From Bacteroidota bacterium (GTDB lineage Bacteria; Bacteroidota; Bacteroidia; Sphingobacteriales; Sphingobacteriaceae), in contig JABDEQ010000082.1 in the NCBI GenBank assembly GCA_013286985.1, positions 1 through 9,574 on the forward strand: a stretch of DNA of 9,574 nucleotides, given 5' to 3'. Position 1 is the stretch's first letter, and every line of letters begins with the position of its first letter. The notes under the pieces were generated by a model. It ran no database searches and had not been told where the DNA came from. It was given only the letters and a program-made list of their open reading frames with translations. Shown here piece after piece: positions 1 to 6,041 of this stretch. Position numbers and translations under genes: made by a program.

Positions 1-2007
1 ATTGGCAAATATGCCGGGCTTGAAAAAGTGGAGGTGACCGGCAAAATGCAGGAAATGATACGCCTGGTATATGCCGACAACGATTTGCTTTATGTGAATA
101 TTAACTCGCTAAACAGGATCTCAAAATATAGTGGTAAGGAGGGCACCGTGCCCAGAATGAATAAGCTGGGTACCGATACCTGGGAAAAGCTGAAGAAAAC
201 CACAAAAAAAAAAGTTAAAGACATTGCCCGCGATTTAATCAAGCTTTATGCTTTACGGAAGTCGCAGCATGGTAATGCTTTTTCGAGAGATACCTATCTG
301 CAAACGGAACTGGAGGCTTCCTTTATTTATGAGGATACGCCCGACCAGGAAAAAGCCACCAGCGATTTTAAACGGGATATGGAATCACCTCACCCGATGG
401 ACAGGTTGATTTGTGGCGATGTTGGCTTTGGCAAAACAGAAGTAGCTGTACGAGCCGCGTTTAAAGCCGTTGCAGATAGCAAGCAGGTAGCCATATTGGT
501 GCCCACTACTATTTTAGCCGCGCAGCATTACAAAACATTTTCGGACAGGTTGAAGGGCTTCCCTTGCAATATAGATTATGTGAACCGGTTTAAATCGAGC
601 AAGCAGATTAAGGAAACGCTGGAAAAACTGAAGGAAGGAAAGGTTGATATTATTATTGGTACACATCGCCTGGTGAGTAAGGATGTAAAGTTTAAGGACC
701 TGGGTCTGATGATTATTGATGAGGAGCAGAAGTTTGGCGTATCAACCAAAGAAAAGCTGAAACAGATGCGCGCCAATGTGGATACGCTTACTTTAACGGC
801 AACCCCGATACCTCGTACGCTGCATTTTTCGCTGATGGGCGCACGCGATCTTTCAATCATATCAACCCCGCCGCCAAACAGGCAGCCTGTGGTTACCGAA
901 TTGCATGTGTTTAATGATACGCTGATAAAAGAAGCCGTTGAACACGAGATAGACCGTGGTGGCCAGGTGTTTTTTATCCACAACCGGGTGAGCGATCTGA
1001 TGCAGCTGGGCGGCATGATACAAAAATTAGTACCAAAAGCAAGGATAGGTATAGCACACGGACAACTGGAAGGCGATGCGTTGGAAGACGTGATGCTGAA
1101 ATTTGTGAACAATGAGTATGATGTGCTGGTAGCCACTACTATTATTGAAGCCGGTTTGGATATCCCCAATGCCAATACCATTATCATCAACTATGCCCAC
1201 ATGTTTGGTTTGAGCGATTTGCACCAGATGCGGGGCCGGGTTGGCCGGAGCAATAAAAAGGCTTATTGTTATTTGCTTAGTCCGCCGCTGTCAACGCTTA
1301 CCAGCGAGGCACGCAAGCGCCTTAGCGCAATTGAGGAGTTTAGCGATTTAGGCAGTGGTTTTAATGTTGCCATGCGCGATCTGGACATCCGCGGCAGCGG
1401 TAACCTGCTAGGGGCGGAGCAAAGCGGTTTTATTGCCGAAATTGGTTTTGAAATGTATCATAAGATACTGGACGAAGCTATACACGAGCTGAAAGATGAT
1501 GAGTTTAAAGGCTTGTTCCCCGAAGATAAACCCAGACCGTACATTTCATTTACTCAGATTGATACCGACCTGGAAATATTGATACCCGACGAGTATGTCA
1601 CCAGCATATCGGAGCGCTACAACTTATACACCGACCTATCCAAACTGGAAAACGAAGTGGAGCTGAAAGCCTTTGAGCAACAACTGCATGATCGTTTTGG
1701 ACCGATACCTCCGCAGGTTAATGACCTGCTAAACACCATGCGCCTGCAATGGCTGGGCAAAGCTATCGGTTTTGAAAAAATATCGCTTAAAAAGAATGTG
1801 CTGCGTGGTTATTTTATCACCAACCAGCAATCGCCCTATTTTGAAACGGATGCATTCAGGCAAGTACTTTCATTTGTGCAGGCCAACCCACGCAGGTGCA
1901 ATTTGAAAGAGGTTAAAAACACGCTGCGCTTAAGCATTGACGGTGTTAACAGCATTGACCAAGCAGTAGAATTGCTGAGTGGGATAGCTGAACCGGTTGG
2001 GGTGTAG
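1..2007 (+). CDS. mfd: Transcription-repair coupling factor Mfd, C-terminal part (5' end outside window)
   Basis: Mfd is a DNA translocase that pushes stalled RNA polymerase off damaged DNA and recruits UvrA for nucleotide excision repair. The reading frame is open from base 1, so the gene is cut by the window edge. The 668 visible residues start within the CarD-like RNA-polymerase-interacting domain (YADNDLLYVNI and the following RISKYSGKEG). Helicase superfamily 2 motifs follow in order: Walker A GDVGFGKT at 415-438, the DEEQ box at 718-729, TATPIPRTL at 796-822 and QMRGRVGR (motif VI) at 1225-1248. A TRCF C-terminal domain fills roughly the last 200 codons. Family members are about 1,100 to 1,150 residues, so about 450 N-terminal residues (UvrB-like, UvrA-binding) should lie to the left. 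A GTG at 28 could pass for a start but lies inside the CarD-like domain and is not one. No lesion or missing motif is seen. Confidence 0.97.
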   Translation: MGKYAGLEKVEVTGKMQEMIRLVYADNDLLYVNINSLNRISKYSGKEGTVPRMNKLGTDTWEKLKKTTKKKVKDIARDLIKLYALRKSQHGNAFSRDTYLQTELEASFIYEDTPDQEKATSDFKRDMESPHPMDRLICGDVGFGKTEVAVRAAFKAVADSKQVAILVPTTILAAQHYKTFSDRLKGFPCNIDYVNRFKSSKQIKETLEKLKEGKVDIIIGTHRLVSKDVKFKDLGLMIIDEEQKFGVSTKEKLKQMRANVDTLTLTATPIPRTLHFSLMGARDLSIISTPPPNRQPVVTELHVFNDTLIKEAVEHEIDRGGQVFFIHNRVSDLMQLGGMIQKLVPKARIGIAHGQLEGDALEDVMLKFVNNEYDVLVATTIIEAGLDIPNANTIIINYAHMFGLSDLHQMRGRVGRSNKKAYCYLLSPPLSTLTSEARKRLSAIEEFSDLGSGFNVAMRDLDIRGSGNLLGAEQSGFIAEIGFEMYHKILDEAIHELKDDEFKGLFPEDKPRPYISFTQIDTDLEILIPDEYVTSISERYNLYTDLSKLENEVELKAFEQQLHDRFGPIPPQVNDLLNTMRLQWLGKAIGFEKISLKKNVLRGYFITNQQSPYFETDAFRQVLSFVQANPRRCNLKEVKNTLRLSIDGVNSIDQAVELLSGIAEPVGV

Positions 2008-2279
2008 ATTGATTTCGGAAGTGCGCCACCGCTAAAGCTAAGGCGGCACGCGGTCGGAGTTTCGATTTCGGAATTTGCTCTTCCCCCCGCGTCATTGCTG
2101 TAAAATAATTTCGGAAGTCGGAATTTATGCATTTCTCTCCGCGCGTCATTGCGAGACGAAGCAATGACGCGCGGGGAAGAAAGTCTGTTTCACTTAAAAT
2201 TTACGGTTCAATGATTAGCGGGTGCAGAGATTGCTTCGTACCTCGCAATGACGCTTGGAGAGGTATTCCGAAATCCCAA
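2008..2279. repeat. Cluster of palindromic interspersed repeats between convergent mfd and hpt
   Basis: The whole gap between the mfd and hpt stop codons consists of repeat modules. The motif ATTTCGGAA occurs directly at 2012, 2065 and 2108 and inverted at 2265-2275 (ATTCCGAAATC). The motif GCGTCATTGC occurs at 2089-2098 and 2143-2152, inverted at 2161-2170, and inverted again at 2245-2254. The two motifs come as a unit, ATTTCGGAA, a CTCT(T)CC-containing spacer, then GCGTCATTGC, present twice forward and once inverted. The right end carries the longer form, which on the minus strand reads GCGTCATTGCGAGGTACGAA followed by GCAATCTCTG. I know this string as a common intergenic repeat in Bacteroidetes, from memory. 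Open reading frames across it are by-products of the repeats. It may also help end transcription from both sides, but it has no U tract. Confidence 0.8.
2139..2174. repeat. Perfect 14-bp stem hairpin within the repeat cluster
   Basis: The left arm CCGCGCGTCATTGC (2139-2152) and right arm GCAATGACGCGCGG (2161-2174) are exact reverse complements around the 8-base loop GAGACGAA. It is the strongest local hairpin in the window. It looks like a repeat unit in which GCGTCATTGCGAG(GT)ACGAAGCAAT lost GT and acquired a second, inverted GCGTCATTGC end. It sits about 135 bases past the mfd stop and about 105 bases past the hpt stop, so it could block read-through in both directions. There is no T run after it, so it is not a standard intrinsic terminator. 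Confidence 0.8.
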
Positions 2280-2819
2280 TTATTTCACTCTCTTATAAAT
2301 ATCCTTCAAATTTCTGCCCATTTCTTTGTAATCGAGGCCGTAACCCACTACAAATTCATTTTCAATTTCGAAGCCTACGTATTTGAGTTCGTCTATTTTT
2401 TTGAGCAGGGCTGATGGTTTTAGCAGCAGGGAGCAAAGTTTTATGGAGGCGGGTTGTTTTACTTTTAATTTTTCGAGCAGATAATGGGCGGTGTTACCGG
2501 TATCGACAATATCTTCAATAATAATAACTTCGCGGCCTTTAATATCTACGGTAAAATCAATATCGTCGCGTATTTTGAGGCTGCTTTTGGTGCCGCCATA
2601 GTAAGATGCCAGTTTGGTAAAGGTAATTTCGCAGGGGATGTCAATTTGTTTAATCAAATCGGCTATAAACAAAAAACTGCCGTTTAATACGCCCACAAAT
2701 ACGGGGATGCAATGTTTATAGTCTTCACTTAACTGAAGCCCGATTGCCTTGGTACGTTCCTCAATATCCTTCGCTTTTATCAGTGGTGTAAACTCCAGGT
2801 CAGCAATTGTTGTTTTCAT
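2280..2819 (-). CDS. hpt: Hypoxanthine phosphoribosyltransferase
   Basis: This cytosolic enzyme joins hypoxanthine or guanine to PRPP, giving IMP or GMP, and so salvages purines. The 179-residue product has the usual length and the type I phosphoribosyltransferase signatures: the LNGS loop at residues 45-48, the flexible-loop pair SYYGGTKSS at 72-80, the PRPP-binding stretch with EDIVDTGNT at 102-110, and the purine-binding end GFEI...FVVGYGLDY followed by RNL near residues 149-171. The ATG start at 2819 fits the family N-terminus. The gene is divergent from the M16 peptidase and convergent with mfd, and appears monocistronic. No good TAnnTTTG box was found upstream. A run of nine T's (minus strand) lies about 10 bases before the ATG, and I see no Shine-Dalgarno. 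No defect is seen. Confidence 0.95.
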   Translation of the reverse strand: MKTTIADLEFTPLIKAKDIEERTKAIGLQLSEDYKHCIPVFVGVLNGSFLFIADLIKQIDIPCEITFTKLASYYGGTKSSLKIRDDIDFTVDIKGREVIIIEDIVDTGNTAHYLLEKLKVKQPASIKLCSLLLKPSALLKKIDELKYVGFEIENEFVVGYGLDYKEMGRNLKDIYKRVK

Positions 2820-2908
2820 GCTACTAATTTAAAAAAAAAGTCGGAAATAGCTGTGTATAGCATGATAAGCGAAATAATACAAGGCCCCGCGTCGATATAG
2901 AATTTTTT

Positions 2909-2938
2909 ATAGCGTTGGGTTTTAAAACCCATCGCTAT
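2909..2938. promoter_or_regulatory. 30-base imperfect palindrome in the divergent hpt/M16 promoter region
   Basis: The core TGGGTTTTAAAACCCA (2916-2931) is a perfect palindrome. It extends on both sides to ATAGCG (2909-2914) and CGCTAT (2933-2938), leaving one T:T mismatch (2915/2932); 14 of 15 base pairs match. It lies 14 bases before the -7 box of the M16 gene, so its right arm overlaps where a -33 box would be. It could be an operator for a dimeric repressor, or a small palindromic interspersed repeat. The sequence alone does not decide. Confidence 0.6.
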
Positions 2939-2951
2939 GTTTTAAAAAACT

Positions 2952-2959
2952 TATCTTTG
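2952..2959 (+). promoter_or_regulatory. Bacteroidetes -7 promoter box for the M16 peptidase gene
   Basis: TATCTTTG matches the TAnnTTTG consensus of the primary Bacteroidetes sigma factor. Only 8 bases separate it from the ATG at 2968, so the transcript would begin within a few bases of the start codon. No TTTG -33 box is found at the normal spacing; the palindrome lies there instead. Confidence 0.65.
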
Positions 2960-2967
2960 CCGCTTAC

Positions 2968-4197
2968 ATGACAGATTATCAGGTTTATACTTTATCCAAT
3001 GGCATCAGGATACTTTTCAAACATGCGCCATCAACCATAACACATTGCTGTTTTATCGTAAATGCCGGCTCGCGCGATGAGCTGGACAACCAAATAGGGC
3101 TGGCGCATTTTATTGAACATTTGCTGTTTAAAGAAACGGAAAAGCGCAATACCAACCAGATTTTAAACCGCCTGGAACTGGTAGGTGCCGATTTAAACGC
3201 ATATACTACAAAGGAATATACTTGTATACACGCCTCCCTGCTAAATCAGCATTTGGAGCGTACGGTTGACCTTTTTGAAGATATTTTGTTCCATTCAACT
3301 TTTCCGGAGGACGAGCAGGAAAAAGAAAGAGGTGTTATTCTGGATGAAATAGCATCGTATCTGGATCAGCCGGAAGAAGCTATACAGGATGATTTTGAGT
3401 GTCTTTTATTTAAAGATCATCCTATTGGTCAGAATATTTTAGGTACACCGGAAACAGTGGGTAAGCTCAACAGCCAGGATATAAAGGACTTTATGCTGGC
3501 CAATAACAATACATCAGAAATGGTTTTTGCCGTTTTTGGCGATTATGATTTCAAAAAAGTAGTTAAGCTATCCGAAAAATATTTTGGTTCGGTACCTGCC
3601 AACGACTTGAAAAAACACCGCGTAACACCCGGACTTAATACAAAAGGTAACTATATTTTTACAAAGCCAATATCGCAGAGCCACTGCATTATAGGTAACC
3701 AGGCTTACGCTTCGAATCATCAACATAAAACGGGTTTGCTGCTTTTAAACAATATGCTGGGTGGTTTGGGTATGAGCAGCAGGCTTAACCTGGAAATAAG
3801 GGAGAAATACGGCATAGCTTACACCATCGAATCAAACTATACGGCACTAACCGATACGGGGATCTTTTCTATTTATTTTGGTACCGATAGCGAAAAAACT
3901 GAAAAGGCAACAAAGCTTGTTCATAAAGAACTGAAAAAGCTGCGTGATCAAAAATTGGGCACCCTGCAATTGCATCAAACTAAAGAAAAATTTATTGGCC
4001 AGATAGCCCTGGCCGAAGAAAGCCGGATGGGCCTGATTATTTCGATGGCCAAAAGCCTGATTGATTTTAATTATGTAGACAGCCTGCAGCAGGTTTTTGA
4101 CAAAATTAACGCGGTAACTGCCGATCAATTGTTAGAAATAAGTAATGAAATTTTTGATAATAACAGGTTGGTAACATTGCTGTTTGAGCCTAAATAA
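2968..4197 (+). CDS. M16 family zinc metallopeptidase (processing-peptidase-like)
   Basis: M16 (pitrilysin/insulinase) enzymes cut peptides in a closing two-domain chamber using one zinc. In this 409-residue protein the inverted zinc motif HFIEH is at residues 47-51 (3106-3120), and the third ligand fits E127 in VILDEIASY, giving the HxxEH-x75-E spacing of active members. The C-terminal half has the family's GLGMSSRLNLEIRE and GIAYTIES stretches (about residues 267-290), the substrate-binding R/Y region. Length and order fit the short bacterial processing-peptidase type. There is no signal peptide, so it is probably cytosolic, unlike the periplasmic pairs. The ATG at 2968 matches the family N-terminus (YQVYTLSNGIRILF). 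The def promoter begins inside its last codons, so the two genes are adjacent but def can be expressed alone. The physiological substrate is unknown. Confidence 0.93.
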   Translation: MTDYQVYTLSNGIRILFKHAPSTITHCCFIVNAGSRDELDNQIGLAHFIEHLLFKETEKRNTNQILNRLELVGADLNAYTTKEYTCIHASLLNQHLERTVDLFEDILFHSTFPEDEQEKERGVILDEIASYLDQPEEAIQDDFECLLFKDHPIGQNILGTPETVGKLNSQDIKDFMLANNNTSEMVFAVFGDYDFKKVVKLSEKYFGSVPANDLKKHRVTPGLNTKGNYIFTKPISQSHCIIGNQAYASNHQHKTGLLLLNNMLGGLGMSSRLNLEIREKYGIAYTIESNYTALTDTGIFSIYFGTDSEKTEKATKLVHKELKKLRDQKLGTLQLHQTKEKFIGQIALAEESRMGLIISMAKSLIDFNYVDSLQQVFDKINAVTADQLLEISNEIFDNNRLVTLLFEPK

Positions 4198-4213
4198 TAT
4201 TCCTGTATTTTTG
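4183..4213 (+). promoter_or_regulatory. Consensus Bacteroidetes promoter for def
   Basis: TTTG at 4183-4186 and TATTTTTG at 4206-4213 are separated by 19 bases, matching the -33/-7 consensus (TTTG, about 19, TAnnTTTG). It is the best promoter in the window. The -33 box lies in the last codons of the M16 gene. The predicted start of transcription, near 4218-4220, gives a leader of about 65 bases. Confidence 0.75.
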
Positions 4214-4222
4214 TACTTTAAA

Positions 4223-4249
4223 TTATTACGAGATAATACCTCATAATAA
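4223..4249 (+). promoter_or_regulatory. Hairpin at the 5' end of the def leader
   Basis: TTATTACGAG (4223-4232) pairs with CTCATAATAA (4240-4249) around a 7-base loop; 9 of 10 pairs match, with one C:A mismatch. If transcription starts near 4219, the hairpin is almost at the mRNA 5' end, where it could protect the RNA or affect translation. The stem is AT-rich and therefore weak, and chance occurrence in this AT-rich stretch cannot be excluded. Confidence 0.4.
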
Positions 4250-4282
4250 ACCGGTATAACTAAAAGCACATCATATTAATAA

Positions 4283-4855
4283 ATGAAATATCCTATTATA
4301 GCATACGGCGATCCTGTTTTAAGAAAAAAGGCTACAGCTATTGAGCCTGATGAGTATCCAAATATCAAAGAACTGGTTGACAATATGTTCGAAACTATGT
4401 ATGCTGCTCATGGCGTAGGTTTGGCTGCTCCGCAGGTTGGTCTTTCTATGCGTTTGTTTGTAATTGATGCTACGCCTTTTGATGATGACGACGCCAGCTT
4501 AAAGGATTTTAAAAAAGTTTTTATAAACGCCGAGATGCTTGATGAAGCCGGCGAAGAATGGGCCTTTAATGAAGGGTGTTTAAGTATTCCGGATATAAGG
4601 GAAGATGTTTACCGTTGCCCGGTTATTAAACTTTCTTATTATGATGAAAACTGGAAGCACCATGAAGAAAAATTTAAAGGGATGGCCGCCCGTGTTATTC
4701 AGCATGAATATGATCATATTGAAGGCAAATTGTTTACCGACAAGTTAAGCCCGCTGCGCAAACGCCTTATTGAGAAAAAGCTCAACGATATTTCGAAAGG
4801 GATTGTTGATGTGGAATATAAAATGAAATTTCCGGCAGTTAAGAAGGGGCGGTAG
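4283..4855 (+). CDS. def: Peptide deformylase
   Basis: Deformylase removes the formyl group from the initiator methionine of new proteins at the ribosome and is normally essential. All three family motifs are present in the 190-residue product: GVGLAAPQ at 44-51, EGCLS at 97-101 and HEYDH at 141-145. C99, H141 and H145 are the metal ligands and E142 the catalytic acid. EGCLS and the overall length suit a type 1 enzyme with a short extra C-terminal tail (about residues 165-190, basic). The ATG start at 4283 is supported by the family beginning YPIIAYGDPVLR. It has its own consensus promoter and a leader hairpin. Its stop codon TAG is also the first three bases of a heptamer repeat array, so the array may have set the present C-terminus. 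Confidence 0.96.
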   Translation: MKYPIIAYGDPVLRKKATAIEPDEYPNIKELVDNMFETMYAAHGVGLAAPQVGLSMRLFVIDATPFDDDDASLKDFKKVFINAEMLDEAGEEWAFNEGCLSIPDIREDVYRCPVIKLSYYDENWKHHEEKFKGMAARVIQHEYDHIEGKLFTDKLSPLRKRLIEKKLNDISKGIVDVEYKMKFPAVKKGR

Positions 4856-4928
4856 TCTTTAGTCCATACCATAGTCTTTAGTCCGAAGTCGATAGTCGAT
4901 AGTCCATAGGACCCCAGACTCCAGACTC
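4853..4928. repeat. TAGTCNN heptamer array followed by inverted CAGACTC heptamers
   Basis: Seven-base units run from the def stop codon onward: TAGTCTT 4853, TAGTCCA 4860, a 5-base break TACCA, TAGTCTT 4872, TAGTCCG 4879, AAGTCGA 4886, TAGTCGA 4893 and TAGTCCA 4900. After TAGGACC, two units in the opposite orientation follow, CAGACTC at 4915-4921 and 4922-4928. The AGTC and GACT cores are complementary, so the two arms can fold on each other. The array fills most of the gap between convergent def and the exported-protein gene. From memory, arrays of this kind are scattered through Sphingobacteriaceae genomes. Its function is unknown; it might end transcription from both sides. Confidence 0.8.
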
Positions 4929-4962
4929 AAGGAATTCGGGCTATAAAGATAGAGTAAATGGT

Positions 4963-5625
4963 TTAATTGCCTTCTGTGCTGCTGGGTGAGCTGTTTGATA
5001 GGCTGCTGCGAGACTTATCACCGTCGGCGATTTCTTTGATCAGACTGCCCCAGTTAAACGGATTTAACAGCGGGTTGGTGATAGAGTGTGAATTTAAGAC
5101 ATCATTATGAAAATCCTGGAAACTGCCTATCTCCGGGCCATCTCTCCGTAGCGTACGCTCCAATGATGAAATGGATGAGGCGCTGACATTCTTTTCGGCT
5201 ATTGCCAGATCATCATCAGCAAGTTTCATGGAGATAAACTCTTTGGTAAATTCCTCGGTAGTTGCCCATGGGAAAACCTTGAAAACAGGCAAATTAATAA
5301 TTTGCGGTTTTAGCTTTACGTGGGTAATATAACTGCGGGTAGGTAAATTTGCCGGAATAACTACAGTTACTGTAGCATAACCTACTGATGAAAAGCGGAT
5401 AGTATCCTGCTCATGTGCCACAAACGAAAAGAAACCCTGGTAATTAGAAAGATAAACCTGACCCTTGTTTGATAGGTTTACAATGCTAACATAAGGCACG
5501 GTTACTTTTGTACTATCAGCATTATGTATAATACCGGTAAACTGCACAATGGGTTTTTCCTGCTTTTGAGCAAAAGCAGTTGCGGTAAGCAGGGTTAAAA
5601 ATATGATGCCAATTAACTTCTTCAT
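4963..5625 (-). CDS. Exported protein with carboxypeptidase-regulatory-like domain
   Basis: The 220-residue product has a clear signal peptide: MKK, a hydrophobic stretch and TAFA, with likely cleavage after A19. Residues about 27-115 resemble the carboxypeptidase-D regulatory-like beta-sandwich common in Bacteroidetes envelope proteins: PYVSIVNLSNKG, then YLSNYQGFFSFVAHEQDTIRFSSVGY. Unlike TonB-dependent receptors, there is no barrel or plug after the domain, only about 100 residues of mixed sequence ending in a Ser-rich tail (SRSSLSNSSPSS). It is probably periplasmic or outer-membrane associated; no lipobox Cys is seen. I chose the ATG at 5625 because it begins the signal peptide; a TTG at 5658 in the same frame would add 11 residues ahead of it. 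A -7 box TATTTTTG lies about 60 bases upstream. Precise function unknown. Confidence 0.8.
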   Translation of the reverse strand: MKKLIGIIFLTLLTATAFAQKQEKPIVQFTGIIHNADSTKVTVPYVSIVNLSNKGQVYLSNYQGFFSFVAHEQDTIRFSSVGYATVTVVIPANLPTRSYITHVKLKPQIINLPVFKVFPWATTEEFTKEFISMKLADDDLAIAEKNVSASSISSLERTLRRDGPEIGSFQDFHNDVLNSHSITNPLLNPFNWGSLIKEIADGDKSRSSLSNSSPSSTEGN

Positions 5626-5684
5626 ACTAATCAGCTTAGAGCTACTAACAGGGTTCAATCTTAAATAGGGGTTAAAATCTTAAA

Positions 5685-5712
5685 CAAAAATAGCTTATTG
5701 ATTTTACACAAA
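5685..5712 (-). promoter_or_regulatory. Promoter for the exported carboxypeptidase-regulatory-like protein
   Basis: On the minus strand TATTTTTG (5692 to 5685) is a perfect TAnnTTTG -7 box, with TTTG (5712 to 5709) 16 bases ahead of it. The spacing is shorter than the usual 19. The -7 box lies 59 bases before the ATG at 5625. Confidence 0.55.
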
Positions 5713-5735
5713 TAGTAATTTAACAAAACTTAACA

Positions 5736-6014
5736 CTACCTCATGTTTTCGGGCAATACGGCGTTAGGATCGTCAATATCAGTTAAATTTATTGCATCTA
5801 CGCCGGTAATTTCGGGAACAGCTTTTTTAATAGCCTCCTCAATACCTGCTTTTAGTGTCATAATACTCATTGGGCATGATCCGCATGCGCCAAGCAGTTT
5901 CAGCTTCACCACGTTATCGGCGGTAATTTCTTCTACCGAAACGTTGCCACCATCAGTCAATAAATACGGTCTGATAGTATCTAAAGCGGCTTCAACCTGA
6001 TCTAATAAACTCAT
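5736..6014 (-). CDS. NifU C-terminal-domain Fe-S scaffold/carrier protein
   Basis: The 92-residue product is a stand-alone NifU C-terminal (Nfu-type) domain, which holds and passes on an Fe-S cluster through a CxxC pair between two subunits. The pair is C44-G-S-C47 in LLGACGSCPMS, and the family signature TDGGNV is at residues 20-25. Length is normal for a one-domain Nfu. The ATG at 6014 gives the family N-terminus (MSLLDQVEAALDTIRPYL); an upstream TTG at 6023 adds only three residues and is less likely. The gene starts 27 bases after the stop of mrp on the same strand, with no promoter between, so they are probably co-transcribed and act together in Fe-S cluster delivery. It resembles NfuA/Nfu, but I give no symbol. 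Confidence 0.92.
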   Translation of the reverse strand: MSLLDQVEAALDTIRPYLLTDGGNVSVEEITADNVVKLKLLGACGSCPMSIMTLKAGIEEAIKKAVPEITGVDAINLTDIDDPNAVLPENMR

Positions 6015-6041
6015 TTGTACCAATTTGTAAAAGTAAAGTTA

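Noticed and set aside
576..1190. Long antisense reading frame within mfd
   Set aside because: It lies wholly opposite the conserved helicase motifs of mfd, and its translation is Ser/Thr/Ile-rich without a recognisable domain. It is a shadow of the real gene.
1836..2164. Minus-strand frames across the mfd end and the repeats
   Set aside because: They are antisense to mfd and then translate palindromic repeats; no domain or start context supports them.
2139..2174. Intrinsic terminator
   Set aside because: The stem is strong, but no T run follows on either strand, so I list it as a repeat hairpin only.
2127..2414. Plus-strand reading frame of 95 codons
   Set aside because: It starts in the repeat cluster and runs antisense into hpt. 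Its translation is repeat-derived followed by the hpt shadow.
4853..4928. CRISPR array
   Set aside because: Units are only 7 bases and contiguous, without unique spacers, and no cas genes are near.
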